From: Kluyvera sichuanensis
GTDB taxonomy: Bacteria > Pseudomonadota > Gammaproteobacteria > Enterobacterales > Enterobacteriaceae
Length of the DNA: 64,000 bases
Direction: 5' to 3'
NCBI RefSeq assembly: GCF_014218705.1
Contig: NZ_JABBJF010000024.1
Coordinates: 1 to 64,000, forward strand
Position numbers and translations under genes: made by a program. The notes below the pieces were generated by a model that was given only the letters and a program-made list of their open reading frames with translations, searched no databases and was not told where the DNA came from. Of this stretch, positions 24,948-33,516 are shown piece by piece (within the stretch, counting starts at the first letter, position 1; each line of letters opens with the position of its first letter).

Positions 24948-25766
24948 CTATTTCTGACCAGAGCCTGCAAGCTGAGCCATCATTTGCATAAGGCCTGCTC
25001 CATCTACTGCGCCCTGAACAATGGCTGACTTATCACCGTAGACAACAATGTTTGTAGGGGTCTTTTGGATACCAAGCTGACCTGCTTCACGAACGTCGTC
25101 GGCTATCTTGCTGGACGGCCTGGCCGCATTGATACATTCAAGTAAGCGGTTCGGGTCTAAACCAGTTTCGCGGGCGATTTGGTCTAGCGGTGCGCTAAGA
25201 CCGTGCCCGTCAGATTGGCTGTAGCGGAATAACGCTTTAGATAACTGGAAGAAAGATGGATTTCCTCCCTGCTCAACAGCACACTCCGCTGCTAAAGCTT
25301 CAGTACGGGAAGCCTGCCCGTGAACAGGAACATGTTTGAAAACCATCGCAATATTCCCTTGTGATGAATCCACGAGATCCATAACGATTGGGAAATGTTG
25401 TTTGCAGTACTGACATTCAAAATCGGAATACTCAATGATATAGAACTGAGCATCCGGGTTCCCATAAATACGTTCGTTGTCCGTAGAAGGCGCATAGGCG
25501 GTATCGGGTTTGTTTCCAGTCCGGTAACCGACATTGGATTGTTTCTGCGATTCAGGTTTTAGGCCCGCTGCATTAATGTATTTTGCAAATGCGTCCAGTA
25601 GTTCGCTTTTGTTGTTTACTACGGGCTTGTGAGTCTCAGCAACGATCGCTAGGTCATTAAGAAGTTGGGACTGTCTATCGATTTGGTAAGTAAAAAATGC
25701 AGCCGTGCTTACCATAACCATGAGCGGAATTCCAAATATAAGAGAGTTCAAAATGTTCTTTTTCAT
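24948..25766 (-). CDS. DsbA-family thioredoxin-like protein
   Basis: 272 aa with an N-terminal membrane anchor (FGIPLMVMVSTAAFFTYQI). A thioredoxin fold has the active site SDFECQYC (Cys118, Cys121) and a cis-Pro loop in KTPTNIV. It is likely a membrane-tethered periplasmic oxidoreductase that oxidises or reduces tra proteins. It is one of at least three Dsb-type proteins in the window. The start overlaps the small gene upstream by 4 nt, within the traD-to-traL part of the operon. Confidence 0.85.
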   Translation of the reverse strand: MKKNILNSLIFGIPLMVMVSTAAFFTYQIDRQSQLLNDLAIVAETHKPVVNNKSELLDAFAKYINAAGLKPESQKQSNVGYRTGNKPDTAYAPSTDNERIYGNPDAQFYIIEYSDFECQYCKQHFPIVMDLVDSSQGNIAMVFKHVPVHGQASRTEALAAECAVEQGGNPSFFQLSKALFRYSQSDGHGLSAPLDQIARETGLDPNRLLECINAARPSSKIADDVREAGQLGIQKTPTNIVVYGDKSAIVQGAVDGAGLMQMMAQLAGSGQK

Positions 25767-26056
25767 TTGTAGCCTCTTGATTGCTGCAATTGTTCCGGCG
25801 TATAGATTTCGTTTGGCTTTTGGACTTTGACCTGAGACGCCTCAGCAGCTTTTTGCTTTTTAAGATAGGGCAGTATGATTTCAGCCATGTCTTTGTTCAG
25901 GACATCCCGTGACTGAGGGTAAGTTGATGCCGTGATCTTCTGATTGAGGATACGGATTTTTTCTGGGACATCAGAAATTAGCAAATAGCTAATCATCCCT
26001 ACGGTAAACGTCAGGCAGAGCAGGGCAGAAAGAATAAATGGTTTCGAATTAGTCAT
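25763..26056 (-). CDS. small membrane protein of the tra operon
   Basis: 97 aa with one N-terminal membrane helix (FILSALLCLTFTVGMISYLLI) and a periplasmic, Lys/Gln-rich tail. Its family is not recognised. It is coupled by a 4-nt overlap to the DsbA-like gene, so it may be that enzyme's membrane partner or a stabiliser. It lies just after the terminator at 26104-26135. Confidence 0.65.
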   Translation of the reverse strand: MTNSKPFILSALLCLTFTVGMISYLLISDVPEKIRILNQKITASTYPQSRDVLNKDMAEIILPYLKKQKAAEASQVKVQKPNEIYTPEQLQQSRGYK

Positions 26057-26103
26057 GCATCACCTCGCACAGCTAATTTAACAAACATGAAATATTGAGG
26101 AAA

Positions 26104-26135
26104 AAGAAAAGCACCGCAAATTGAGGTGCTTTTCT
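26104..26135 (-). terminator. intrinsic terminator inside tra operon
   Basis: 12-bp arms AAGAAAAGCACC/GGTGCTTTTCTT followed by further Ts on the minus strand. It lies between the DUF4400-like gene and the small membrane gene. Confidence 0.85.
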
Positions 26136-26140
26136 TAAGG

Positions 26141-26791
26141 TTAAATACGTTTTGGTAGGTTTGAAATAAGTAGAGATGAACCAATAGGAATCATTACTAT
26201 CATTATGAGTGCCCCGATCATTGGAGGCACAGGTAACGGTATAAAAAGCGACAGGAGAACGCTATATACACCCCAGCCAATCAATACCATGCTACGACGG
26301 TTAAGAAACGGACTGGCATATCCAAAGTTATATCTTTTTGCCATCCACCGCATTACCCCTGCAAACAGAGACGGGATGATGACCACGGCCATGTACGGTA
26401 ACCAATACATATCAAGTGTTAAACGATACATAATCATGTAGAGCCAATAATTCAGGTTCTCGGCAATGTTCTGGAAAAGCCCAACAAAGTATTTCAGTGG
26501 CCCGCCGTGGTTGGCCATGTCGCTGGGAGGAAGCTGGTAAAAATCCTTTAACGCCTTATCAATCCCCGTATTTACAAATGCTTCAGTATAATTGTCGCGA
26601 GCCTTTTGCAATACCATGACGAAATCTTTTTCGCCTATCATTTTATGACCCCATGCGATTTCTTTCAGAGCATTAGACTTAAAATACTCAACCGGAAAGA
26701 AGACAGAGATAAAAAGGAGAATCGTCGAACTCCAGATGATCAGTGTCTTTATCGTCTTAGGCCACTTTTCCTCATTCAACTTATCAGACAT
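26141..26791 (-). CDS. DUF4400-like membrane protein (TraJ-position)
   Basis: 216 aa with four or more hydrophobic segments (IIWSSTILLFISVFF, MYWLPYMAVVIIPSLFAGVM, SVLLSLFIPL, MIVMIPIGSSLLI). It resembles the DUF4400 / TIGR03747-type membrane proteins that follow traD in MOBH elements such as SXT and IncA/C. The function is unknown; an accessory role to the coupling protein is likely from synteny. It overlaps the gene upstream by 16 nt. Confidence 0.7.
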   Translation of the reverse strand: MSDKLNEEKWPKTIKTLIIWSSTILLFISVFFPVEYFKSNALKEIAWGHKMIGEKDFVMVLQKARDNYTEAFVNTGIDKALKDFYQLPPSDMANHGGPLKYFVGLFQNIAENLNYWLYMIMYRLTLDMYWLPYMAVVIIPSLFAGVMRWMAKRYNFGYASPFLNRRSMVLIGWGVYSVLLSLFIPLPVPPMIGALIMIVMIPIGSSLLISNLPKRI

Positions 26792-27162
26792 TCGATATCC
26801 CCAATCTTCGCCTTCCTCCCAGCCTGGATAATCAGTTCGTTGGTTAGCTTTCTCGGGAGATTTATCCGTGAAGTAATTTCACAGAAATTCAACGTGTGTT
26901 GAAGTTCCCGGCAAACGAACAAGCCAAGCTCAATGATATAGATCGCAAGCCGCTCCCAGTCATTCAGCTCCTGCTCGTTGTCCTGATGATAAGCTTTGAT
27001 AGCGGAGCTCACTGCTGCACCAACGCGTTCATCAGGAGTAAGGGTTTTCAGTAGAGCTAACATTTGCCCAGTGATGCCATCAACACATGGCCAGATCATG
27101 GTCAAACCGTCATATGAGGCTTGATCATCTTTACGCTTTAATAGAGTTTTGGTTTTAATCAT
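26776..27162 (-). CDS. hypothetical protein downstream of traD
   Basis: 128 aa, mostly helical and soluble, with a mid-region CVDGITGQMLALLKTLTPDE and no membrane segment. Not recognised. It lies 2 bp after the traD stop and overlaps the DUF4400-like gene, so it is part of the transfer operon. Comparable small genes sit at this place in SXT/IncA/C operons, but I cannot assign a role. Confidence 0.65.
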   Translation of the reverse strand: MIKTKTLLKRKDDQASYDGLTMIWPCVDGITGQMLALLKTLTPDERVGAAVSSAIKAYHQDNEQELNDWERLAIYIIELGLFVCRELQHTLNFCEITSRINLPRKLTNELIIQAGRKAKIGDIECLIS

Positions 27163-27164
27163 AT

Positions 27165-29141
27165 TTACCCCTCGGCGCTGATACGTGATTTTTCACCACG
27201 AACCTTTTGTTGACGTTCGTAGATTGAAAGGTACTTTTTAGCGATAGTTCGGACATCGCTTAACTCGGACTCATTCCTCGGCATTAATATGACGGGGACT
27301 TTACCTTTTACTATTTTATTAGCCTGATTTATGGCCATGCATTCGAGGTTGGGTAACCAACCTAGCAGTTGAGATTGAAATAACTCGCCTTCTTCCTCCA
27401 TCAATCGTTCCCCGACACTGCCGGTGATTTGTTCAGGATCTGCACCTGCGCTGGAGCCATGACCACGCATAATATATTTGAACTTTGTCGGTGGTACTCG
27501 TTTCATGACTGCTTCCTGGGCATCAGGATCTGGTGTGCGTAGCGCCGTAAAGTGGTTCGTATTGGTTATAACCTGCTTCATTTTGGCTTCTGAACCGAGA
27601 CGGGCTTCGAAGTCGGAAGTCGATTGCGACGAAATAAATAAGCGGAACCCAGCACCACGGGTTTTATTCAACATTTTAATAACTTGGTCATTAATAACTT
27701 CAGCTGCTTCATCGATTAACACCATTACAGAAGCCAAGTCCTGACCACCAGGTTTTAAAAAATTGTACACAGTCGAGCTAACAGATGTTATATCAGACAG
27801 GAAAATAGAACCGACCGCAGATCCAGTCTCAGCATCTGCAAGGGAATTTAACCCCAAATACAACATTCCCCCGGTAGTGATGATATCCTGAATATTCGAA
27901 ATTGGACGAGTATCATTCAGTTCATCTTCATCAGCACTGTCAGGGGATAACAACTCTGACATAAACCCTTGAGTTAGTTGACTAAGAATTGGCATCACGT
28001 TCAGAATCATTTTCTGGAAGTGTTCGCGCTGATGACCGAACATATCAATACCGGCTTCAATTGAAGTATCGCCTTTCCCTTTATTACCTTTAATGTCATT
28101 TCGGTAAATGTCTGCACATATTTCTGCTATTTCTTTTGGGCCTTTAATTTTAGACGAGTAACGGTCAATTTTCGCCTGTAAAATAATGTCGAAATCGGAC
28201 TCTCCTAAAGTCTTGTGGCCGAATTTAGTGATGGCCATAATCAATAGAGATGCTAATGAAGAGATGTCAGCACTCAGTTGTGATTTAATATTGCGTAAAG
28301 TCGGTTTGATTTCACAGATTTTCATCAGCTCAACAACCGTAGTTAATGACATAATACCAAATGAAACAAACGGATCGCTCGTACTATCAGCACGTTGAAT
28401 AACCGATGTAATTCTGTTAGCTACCTCGCCAGCCTGAGTGTAGTTAGTAATTGGAGATATTCGAGCTGATTTTTCAGGATGCGCCAATGAAACGTAATTA
28501 TATTTCGTTGAGCGATCCACCAATTCCAGACAGAACTTCATCCATTCAGCCAGTTCTTCATCATTTTTGGGGTCAATGAGGATTAGTGGTTGTTTTTTTA
28601 GTGCGGCTTGAAGAATAAGTAGTTTAAAATATGTTGTTTTGCCTGAGCCGGTTGTGCCAGTTATAAGCGTATGCAACGATAAAAGTTCTTCAGAAATTCC
28701 GATCCATTCGTTTTTTTTACCTAGCGCATGAATCCAGCCGAGGCCCATAAAATTTTTGGATGGTTTGGCTACAAATTTCTTTATGTCACGCTTTATCAAC
28801 TCAGATGCCAGTTGACCCTCATTCTGGCCCCACTCAAAGCCTCTGCAAATAAGATAGCTGTCAGGCTCACGAATCATCTGTTCGATAAATGATTTCATGT
28901 CCATTACGAGTGGTTTTGGTTTTCGCTTCAGGCGGCGTTTGTGCGTATAAATATCCCATGCTGCCGGGAGACTACGAATACCATAAGCAGCCTGGACTGC
29001 AACTGAGAGGTAACAGGGTAGAGATGGCATGTTAAACAGTGTATTAACCCCGATAGTTGCGGCTATACCTGCTGTCCAACCAAGAGTCTCAAGGCCTTCA
29101 AAATTTGTGCGCCAACGTAAGTTATATTTCCACTCACTCAT
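27165..29141 (-). CDS. traD: TraD, type IV coupling protein
   Basis: 658 aa. Two N-terminal hydrophobic segments are followed by Walker A GTTGSGKTT (about residue 165) and Walker B VMVLIDEAAEV (about 468), the TraD/VirD4 signature. It links the relaxase-DNA complex to the channel. The start at 29141 (MSEWKYNLRW) was chosen because its ATG overlaps the traI stop. An upstream in-frame extension runs through the end of traI and has no ribosome site. Confidence 0.93.
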   Translation of the reverse strand: MSEWKYNLRWRTNFEGLETLGWTAGIAATIGVNTLFNMPSLPCYLSVAVQAAYGIRSLPAAWDIYTHKRRLKRKPKPLVMDMKSFIEQMIREPDSYLICRGFEWGQNEGQLASELIKRDIKKFVAKPSKNFMGLGWIHALGKKNEWIGISEELLSLHTLITGTTGSGKTTYFKLLILQAALKKQPLILIDPKNDEELAEWMKFCLELVDRSTKYNYVSLAHPEKSARISPITNYTQAGEVANRITSVIQRADSTSDPFVSFGIMSLTTVVELMKICEIKPTLRNIKSQLSADISSLASLLIMAITKFGHKTLGESDFDIILQAKIDRYSSKIKGPKEIAEICADIYRNDIKGNKGKGDTSIEAGIDMFGHQREHFQKMILNVMPILSQLTQGFMSELLSPDSADEDELNDTRPISNIQDIITTGGMLYLGLNSLADAETGSAVGSIFLSDITSVSSTVYNFLKPGGQDLASVMVLIDEAAEVINDQVIKMLNKTRGAGFRLFISSQSTSDFEARLGSEAKMKQVITNTNHFTALRTPDPDAQEAVMKRVPPTKFKYIMRGHGSSAGADPEQITGSVGERLMEEEGELFQSQLLGWLPNLECMAINQANKIVKGKVPVILMPRNESELSDVRTIAKKYLSIYERQQKVRGEKSRISAEG

Positions 29142-31836
29142 CTTTATCCACCATTTGATTATGCATTCGTTCACTATTAGGAAGAATGTAGTCAACACCG
29201 GTCTTTGAATAGAAATCAAAGTGCATCAGCATAATCTTCTGCAATTGAGTAATATCAATGCCGAGTTCATCCGCAATACGTCGCTTTAAGGCAACGCTTA
29301 CGGCAATGACAGGCTCTCCAGAATAGGTTCGCTTCAGCATACCTTTTGAAATCATTTCATTGCATAAATCTGTAATGTTGTAATCTTTATCAGAAACATC
29401 AGTTAAAGCAGAGTAAAGCAGATCGTTAAACTTCCCATCCATCAGCAAGTCGATATCATTATTAAGTTCTTTTCTGAGATATAAGCACTTCTGAGTACGA
29501 TGGAAATAATACTGGGCTGGGGCTTCCATAAACCTTTGCCATAACCAGTTGGAGTCCTGAAGCAGAGCATAATTACGCTCATCAAAATCTTTATCAATAG
29601 CAATGATTAAGTGGCCTGATTCAATGAAAAGATCGTCTGAGTGGTCGGTAACATATTTAACGAGAAATTCTTTGGCCGCTTCAAGACCAGATACGTATAG
29701 CTGACTAAATTTATCGTAAAATTTTACGTTAGCCGGTATGTTGGCCGAAGTATCCGCATGAGCCGAGTAACCAAAATCGTTATCAGCTTTCACGTCATCC
29801 TGCCACATGGAATCATAATCTTCGTAAATTGAATAATCATCAATTACCTCACCAGACTGAATGCCGGTATCGACAGCATCCTGGTGCAGCTGAATTTCCT
29901 TTAATGCCTGACGGGTAGGTGAGGGCTGGGTCTGATCCAATGCATCGCTTGAAGTTGGTTCGTTGCTATTATACGAGTTGATGATTGAATGAAACTCAAG
30001 GGTTTCGTTCAGAGTTTTATGGTTTGGTTCTTTTATAAGTGAACTGGGTACAGAGAACTCAATCTCTGTTTGTGCCGATGCCAGGGTTTCTTTGAGGGAA
30101 AGACGGCGCTTGGGTTCATTATTCTCCGACACTGGCTTTGGTTGATTATCTTTGAGCCCTTTTGATTCCCCGCTGCCCGCCAGCTCAGTTGTTGGTGAAT
30201 TAGTGTCATCCAGACAATCTTTTTGATTTTTGGTACTGGTATTTCTTTCCTTTACACGATTGTAGTCCTCATCAGAAAGCAGATTGAGCTTATGCAGCAG
30301 TTCGTGGGCGTTTTCCGGCGTAACCTGTCGGTTTCCAAAAATACTCTCCAGTGGAGATTCCTGTTCATCAGCAATGATTGTTCCGCCCTGTAAAACTGAG
30401 CGGTCGACCTCATTCGGTATTCCGGTTGACGGAACCGGCTTCTGACCAATGTAGGGTTCGCTTTCGACGAGTTTTGGCTGGTTTGGCCTCCCGGTCAGGT
30501 ATTCCACCCATTTACCTTCAATACGGATGCGGCTGCTGCATGGTAGAGGGTCAACAGTATCGACAAATAGTACTTCTGGAGATATCAGAAGGATGCAGCT
30601 CAACGCAACTTTAGGGTCTTTGCTTTCTCTTGAACTTTTATCATTCAAGATATGAGGGGCAATACGCCAGTATGCAGTGTCATCGTCCTGGTGAACGTTT
30701 GGTCGACAGAGATGATAACTTAGCATCAGGTCAGCCAGACTATTCTGGGTTTGTGGAATAACAGCGCCGGAGTTCCTAACGGTCTCAATAATATCCTTGA
30801 CCGCAACACCCCAGACGATGAATACGCCATAGGTAGTCACCCATACAGGGCTTCCTGGCTTGTTGGGAATCCAATCTCCTTTTTTCAATCTATGGCGCAT
30901 GGCATCAACTACACGCTGAACCGCAGGTACACCTGACTGGCTTGCACGAATCGCATCACCGGCGTACTGCCGCATATCATAGTTAACGGATGCTGAGTCG
31001 GCGGCCTTAATGGTAGTGAGGATCTTGTTTTTGACGTCCTGACCACTGATTTTTTCTGCATTGAGCTGCGCACTGGCATTCAGTGCCCGGGTCAATTCAT
31101 TGAAAATATCATTCCCGCCGTTAAGAAGGTAAACATGCATTTCTTTTGGCATGATCATCAACAACATATTGCTCGTGCTGGAGGTATGCTGGCGGTGACG
31201 GCCTGGTTTCCATACAAGATAGTATCTTTTTACATTGTTCTCTTTTGCCCAGACATGGATTGGTTCATGGCCTGGAGGCCAGTGAATTTTCCCGTCTTCG
31301 TTCCATACTTCAAAATCGGTAAATGGTTTCCCGAGGTCATGAAGTAGCCCACCAGCTGCGACTGCAAGTCGCCATGCTAATGCACGATTTGATTTATGTA
31401 CGGGAACCGCCATTGAATCAAACTCGATGTTTTTAGAACGCCGGATACACTGGAAACACACTTCCAATGAATGACGCAACAATCCGGTTGCAGCACGGTG
31501 ATGATGGTTTTCGGATGCCGGGAAGAGGTGAACAAAGTTAGCGAAATTTATCAGCATAGGAAGAATAAGCTGATTAAACTCAGAGTCCCTAATATCCAGT
31601 TCTCGTTTAATCGCCATCACAAGTGGTTTCTGGTAATGACGTAATACGTACTCACCCGGTACTTGAGCCGGGAATCCGATTTCGCTTGCCGGATAGCGCA
31701 TATTATCTCGTGATGAAATGAGTTTCCCGATTTCTTCATCTACTGACATATCGATTTCGTCACCGAATAGATCAGTGGTAGCCTTTTTGTTATCAGGCAA
31801 AAAAGTATTCAGAATATTTTTAATGTGTCTCAGCAT
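29134..31836 (-). CDS. traI: TraI, MOBH-family relaxase
   Basis: 900 aa. The TraI_2 domain carries the HD-type metal site: His111-113 (NHHHRAATGLLRHS) and His166-Asp167 in LLHDLGKPF, followed by GRHRQHTSS. This marks the MOBH relaxases of SXT, R27 and IncA/C elements, which nick oriT. The C-terminal half is a polar linker and a helical TraI_2_C-like region. It is first in the operon and divergent from the lipoprotein gene at 31986, with a 149-bp gap rich in inverted repeats. Confidence 0.92.
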   Translation of the reverse strand: MLRHIKNILNTFLPDNKKATTDLFGDEIDMSVDEEIGKLISSRDNMRYPASEIGFPAQVPGEYVLRHYQKPLVMAIKRELDIRDSEFNQLILPMLINFANFVHLFPASENHHHRAATGLLRHSLEVCFQCIRRSKNIEFDSMAVPVHKSNRALAWRLAVAAGGLLHDLGKPFTDFEVWNEDGKIHWPPGHEPIHVWAKENNVKRYYLVWKPGRHRQHTSSTSNMLLMIMPKEMHVYLLNGGNDIFNELTRALNASAQLNAEKISGQDVKNKILTTIKAADSASVNYDMRQYAGDAIRASQSGVPAVQRVVDAMRHRLKKGDWIPNKPGSPVWVTTYGVFIVWGVAVKDIIETVRNSGAVIPQTQNSLADLMLSYHLCRPNVHQDDDTAYWRIAPHILNDKSSRESKDPKVALSCILLISPEVLFVDTVDPLPCSSRIRIEGKWVEYLTGRPNQPKLVESEPYIGQKPVPSTGIPNEVDRSVLQGGTIIADEQESPLESIFGNRQVTPENAHELLHKLNLLSDEDYNRVKERNTSTKNQKDCLDDTNSPTTELAGSGESKGLKDNQPKPVSENNEPKRRLSLKETLASAQTEIEFSVPSSLIKEPNHKTLNETLEFHSIINSYNSNEPTSSDALDQTQPSPTRQALKEIQLHQDAVDTGIQSGEVIDDYSIYEDYDSMWQDDVKADNDFGYSAHADTSANIPANVKFYDKFSQLYVSGLEAAKEFLVKYVTDHSDDLFIESGHLIIAIDKDFDERNYALLQDSNWLWQRFMEAPAQYYFHRTQKCLYLRKELNNDIDLLMDGKFNDLLYSALTDVSDKDYNITDLCNEMISKGMLKRTYSGEPVIAVSVALKRRIADELGIDITQLQKIMLMHFDFYSKTGVDYILPNSERMHNQMVDKDE

Positions 31837-31985
31837 TAAAAGATTTCTCCGGTTAAGTACCTTGTAAGTTAACCGATTGAGAAAAAAATCGTGCTGGAAA
31901 ATGACGACGTTTTGTCTTCATAAAACATAACGTCAAGGGTGAGAAATTAAGATAATGACGTTGCTATCCAATTGGAGACTAAGCA
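31837..31985. promoter_or_regulatory. divergent tra promoter region, possible oriT
   Basis: The region separates traI (minus) from the lipoprotein gene (plus). It holds an inverted repeat GGTTAA-N12-TTAACC and several copies of TGACGTT or its complement (AACGTCA...TGACGTT), suited to binding a regulator. A relaxase gene start facing a palindrome-rich gap is a usual place for oriT, but no nick sequence can be identified by eye. Confidence 0.4.
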
Positions 31986-32555
31986 ATGAAATTGGCGAAT
32001 AAAATTGTTTTGCCCCTGCTGGTGGTTATTACCGGCGTAATCACCAGCGGTTGCAGTGGGACAGGTAAGCCACAACGTACTTACCTCGACGAAACGCGCA
32101 ATCTCCCCGCCAGGGCCGAGTACCCCTACCAGTATCAGTACTCCGAATCCTGGCGTGGTACAGAACGCGGTGGCGCGGCTATACGTTACCCTGGGTATGA
32201 GCATACGCTCGTGAGTCCGTATGCCATCAATGATCCATCCGGGAAGCGATATGTGGCACATGACAATTACACCCAGGTCTTGCTCACTTCAGTGGCAAAC
32301 ACAAAGTATGCCAATGGGCCGCGTGGCACGTTCACACAGACCCCAGCATTTTGCGGGGAAAATACCTTTCTCCTTCCTAATAACACACAGAACGCCAGTA
32401 GGGCTGAATACCTCCGTATCAAAGATAAATACTGCTCAACACCTGGCTATCGGTTAAGTGCCCACGAATTAAATGTGCTTTCCAGTGGTGAACCGGAAGA
32501 GCTGCGGAAATATCGAATTCAGATGCAGATCGATAACCAACAACCTAAGTCCTAA
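31986..32555 (+). CDS. lipoprotein
   Basis: 189 aa. It has a lipoprotein signal with a lipobox (VITSGC at about residues 18-23) and an otherwise polar periplasmic chain with two later Cys (FCGENTF, KYCSTPG) and many aromatic residues. Its family is not recognised. GGAG lies 9 nt upstream of the ATG. It is followed by a thioredoxin-like gene that could form its disulfide, and is probably transcribed with it from the divergent promoter region at 31837-31985. Confidence 0.75.
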   Translation: MKLANKIVLPLLVVITGVITSGCSGTGKPQRTYLDETRNLPARAEYPYQYQYSESWRGTERGGAAIRYPGYEHTLVSPYAINDPSGKRYVAHDNYTQVLLTSVANTKYANGPRGTFTQTPAFCGENTFLLPNNTQNASRAEYLRIKDKYCSTPGYRLSAHELNVLSSGEPEELRKYRIQMQIDNQQPKS

Positions 32556-32577
32556 TCCATCAAAATGCGAGGGTACA

Positions 32578-33477
32578 ATGGATAAGCAAAGAAATGAAAA
32601 GTGCAGTTCTGGAAATAAAACAATTTTTGCCTGGGCCGGGGGAATCGTTGTTGTAATCGGAATGGTTTGGTTGATGGTAATTAGTTTTATCTCGTACAAA
32701 ACCCAGGTGATGACCAATCAACTGCTGGATAAAATTAGTACATCGCTGGCCAAGAACCCCGCAGTTCAACAGGGAGTGAACGGAAATATTCAGGACGAAG
32801 TAAAGGGTGCTCTTAAGTCTATCGCCGACCAAAAGCTCGCGGAAGAACGAAAGGCACTCTATAAAGGCTGGGACAAAGCAAATAAAAATACTGATGGCCG
32901 TTATATCTATGGCGAGCCTGGCGCTCGGTTTTCGTTGATCAACTATGAAGATCTGGAGTGTCCATTCTGCAAACGCTTCAAAGAAACGCCGAAGTATATC
33001 GTTGATACCGCGACAGCCGGGGCTGTTAACTGGGAATGGCGTCATTACCCTATGTCATTCCATGAGCCGGTCGCATCGAAGGGCGCAGCTGTTGCTGAGT
33101 GTATTGCGGAGCAGAAAGGGCCGAGTGCTTTCTGGGCCGTTACTGATTATTGGTTTAACCATACTGAAACAAACGGTAAAGGTTTTAAGGATGCGGACAG
33201 CATCCCAGCACTGTTTGAGGTAGACCAGGCGAAATTTGATACCTGTATGGGCAGTACTGAAGTGATTAAGCGCATTAAGCAGGATATGGAGGCCGGTTCA
33301 GCTGCCGGTGTTGATGGTACACCAACCACGATTGTGCGTGATAATGTCACCGGTAAAGAAGTCTCTGTTGTAGGCGCACAGCCCTTCTCAAAATTCGTTG
33401 AAGTGATCCAGTCTATGGTTGTCGATTCTCAGAGAGACACATCAGGCGAAGCCTCACCAGCTCAACAAGATAAATAG
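32578..33477 (+). CDS. membrane-anchored DsbA-like oxidoreductase
   Basis: 299 aa. It has an N-terminal membrane helix (FAWAGGIVVVIGMVWLMVISFI), a coiled linker, and a thioredoxin fold with the active site NYEDLECPFC (Cys128, Cys131) and a cis-Pro loop GTPTTIV. It is likely another periplasmic oxidoreductase serving conjugation proteins, related in plan to the one at 24948-25766. The ATG at 32578 follows GCGAGGGTACA; a frame starting further upstream overlaps the lipoprotein gene and lacks a ribosome site. Confidence 0.85.
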   Translation: MDKQRNEKCSSGNKTIFAWAGGIVVVIGMVWLMVISFISYKTQVMTNQLLDKISTSLAKNPAVQQGVNGNIQDEVKGALKSIADQKLAEERKALYKGWDKANKNTDGRYIYGEPGARFSLINYEDLECPFCKRFKETPKYIVDTATAGAVNWEWRHYPMSFHEPVASKGAAVAECIAEQKGPSAFWAVTDYWFNHTETNGKGFKDADSIPALFEVDQAKFDTCMGSTEVIKRIKQDMEAGSAAGVDGTPTTIVRDNVTGKEVSVVGAQPFSKFVEVIQSMVVDSQRDTSGEASPAQQDK

Positions 33478-33488
33478 AAATAAAAAAG

Positions 33489-33515
33489 AGCCCTGAATTA
33501 ACCAGGGCTTTTTTT
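33489..33515. terminator. bidirectional intrinsic terminator
   Basis: AGCCCTG/CAGGGCT stem with flanking A- and T-runs between the convergent thioredoxin-like and helicase genes. Confidence 0.88.
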
Positions 33516-33516
33516 G

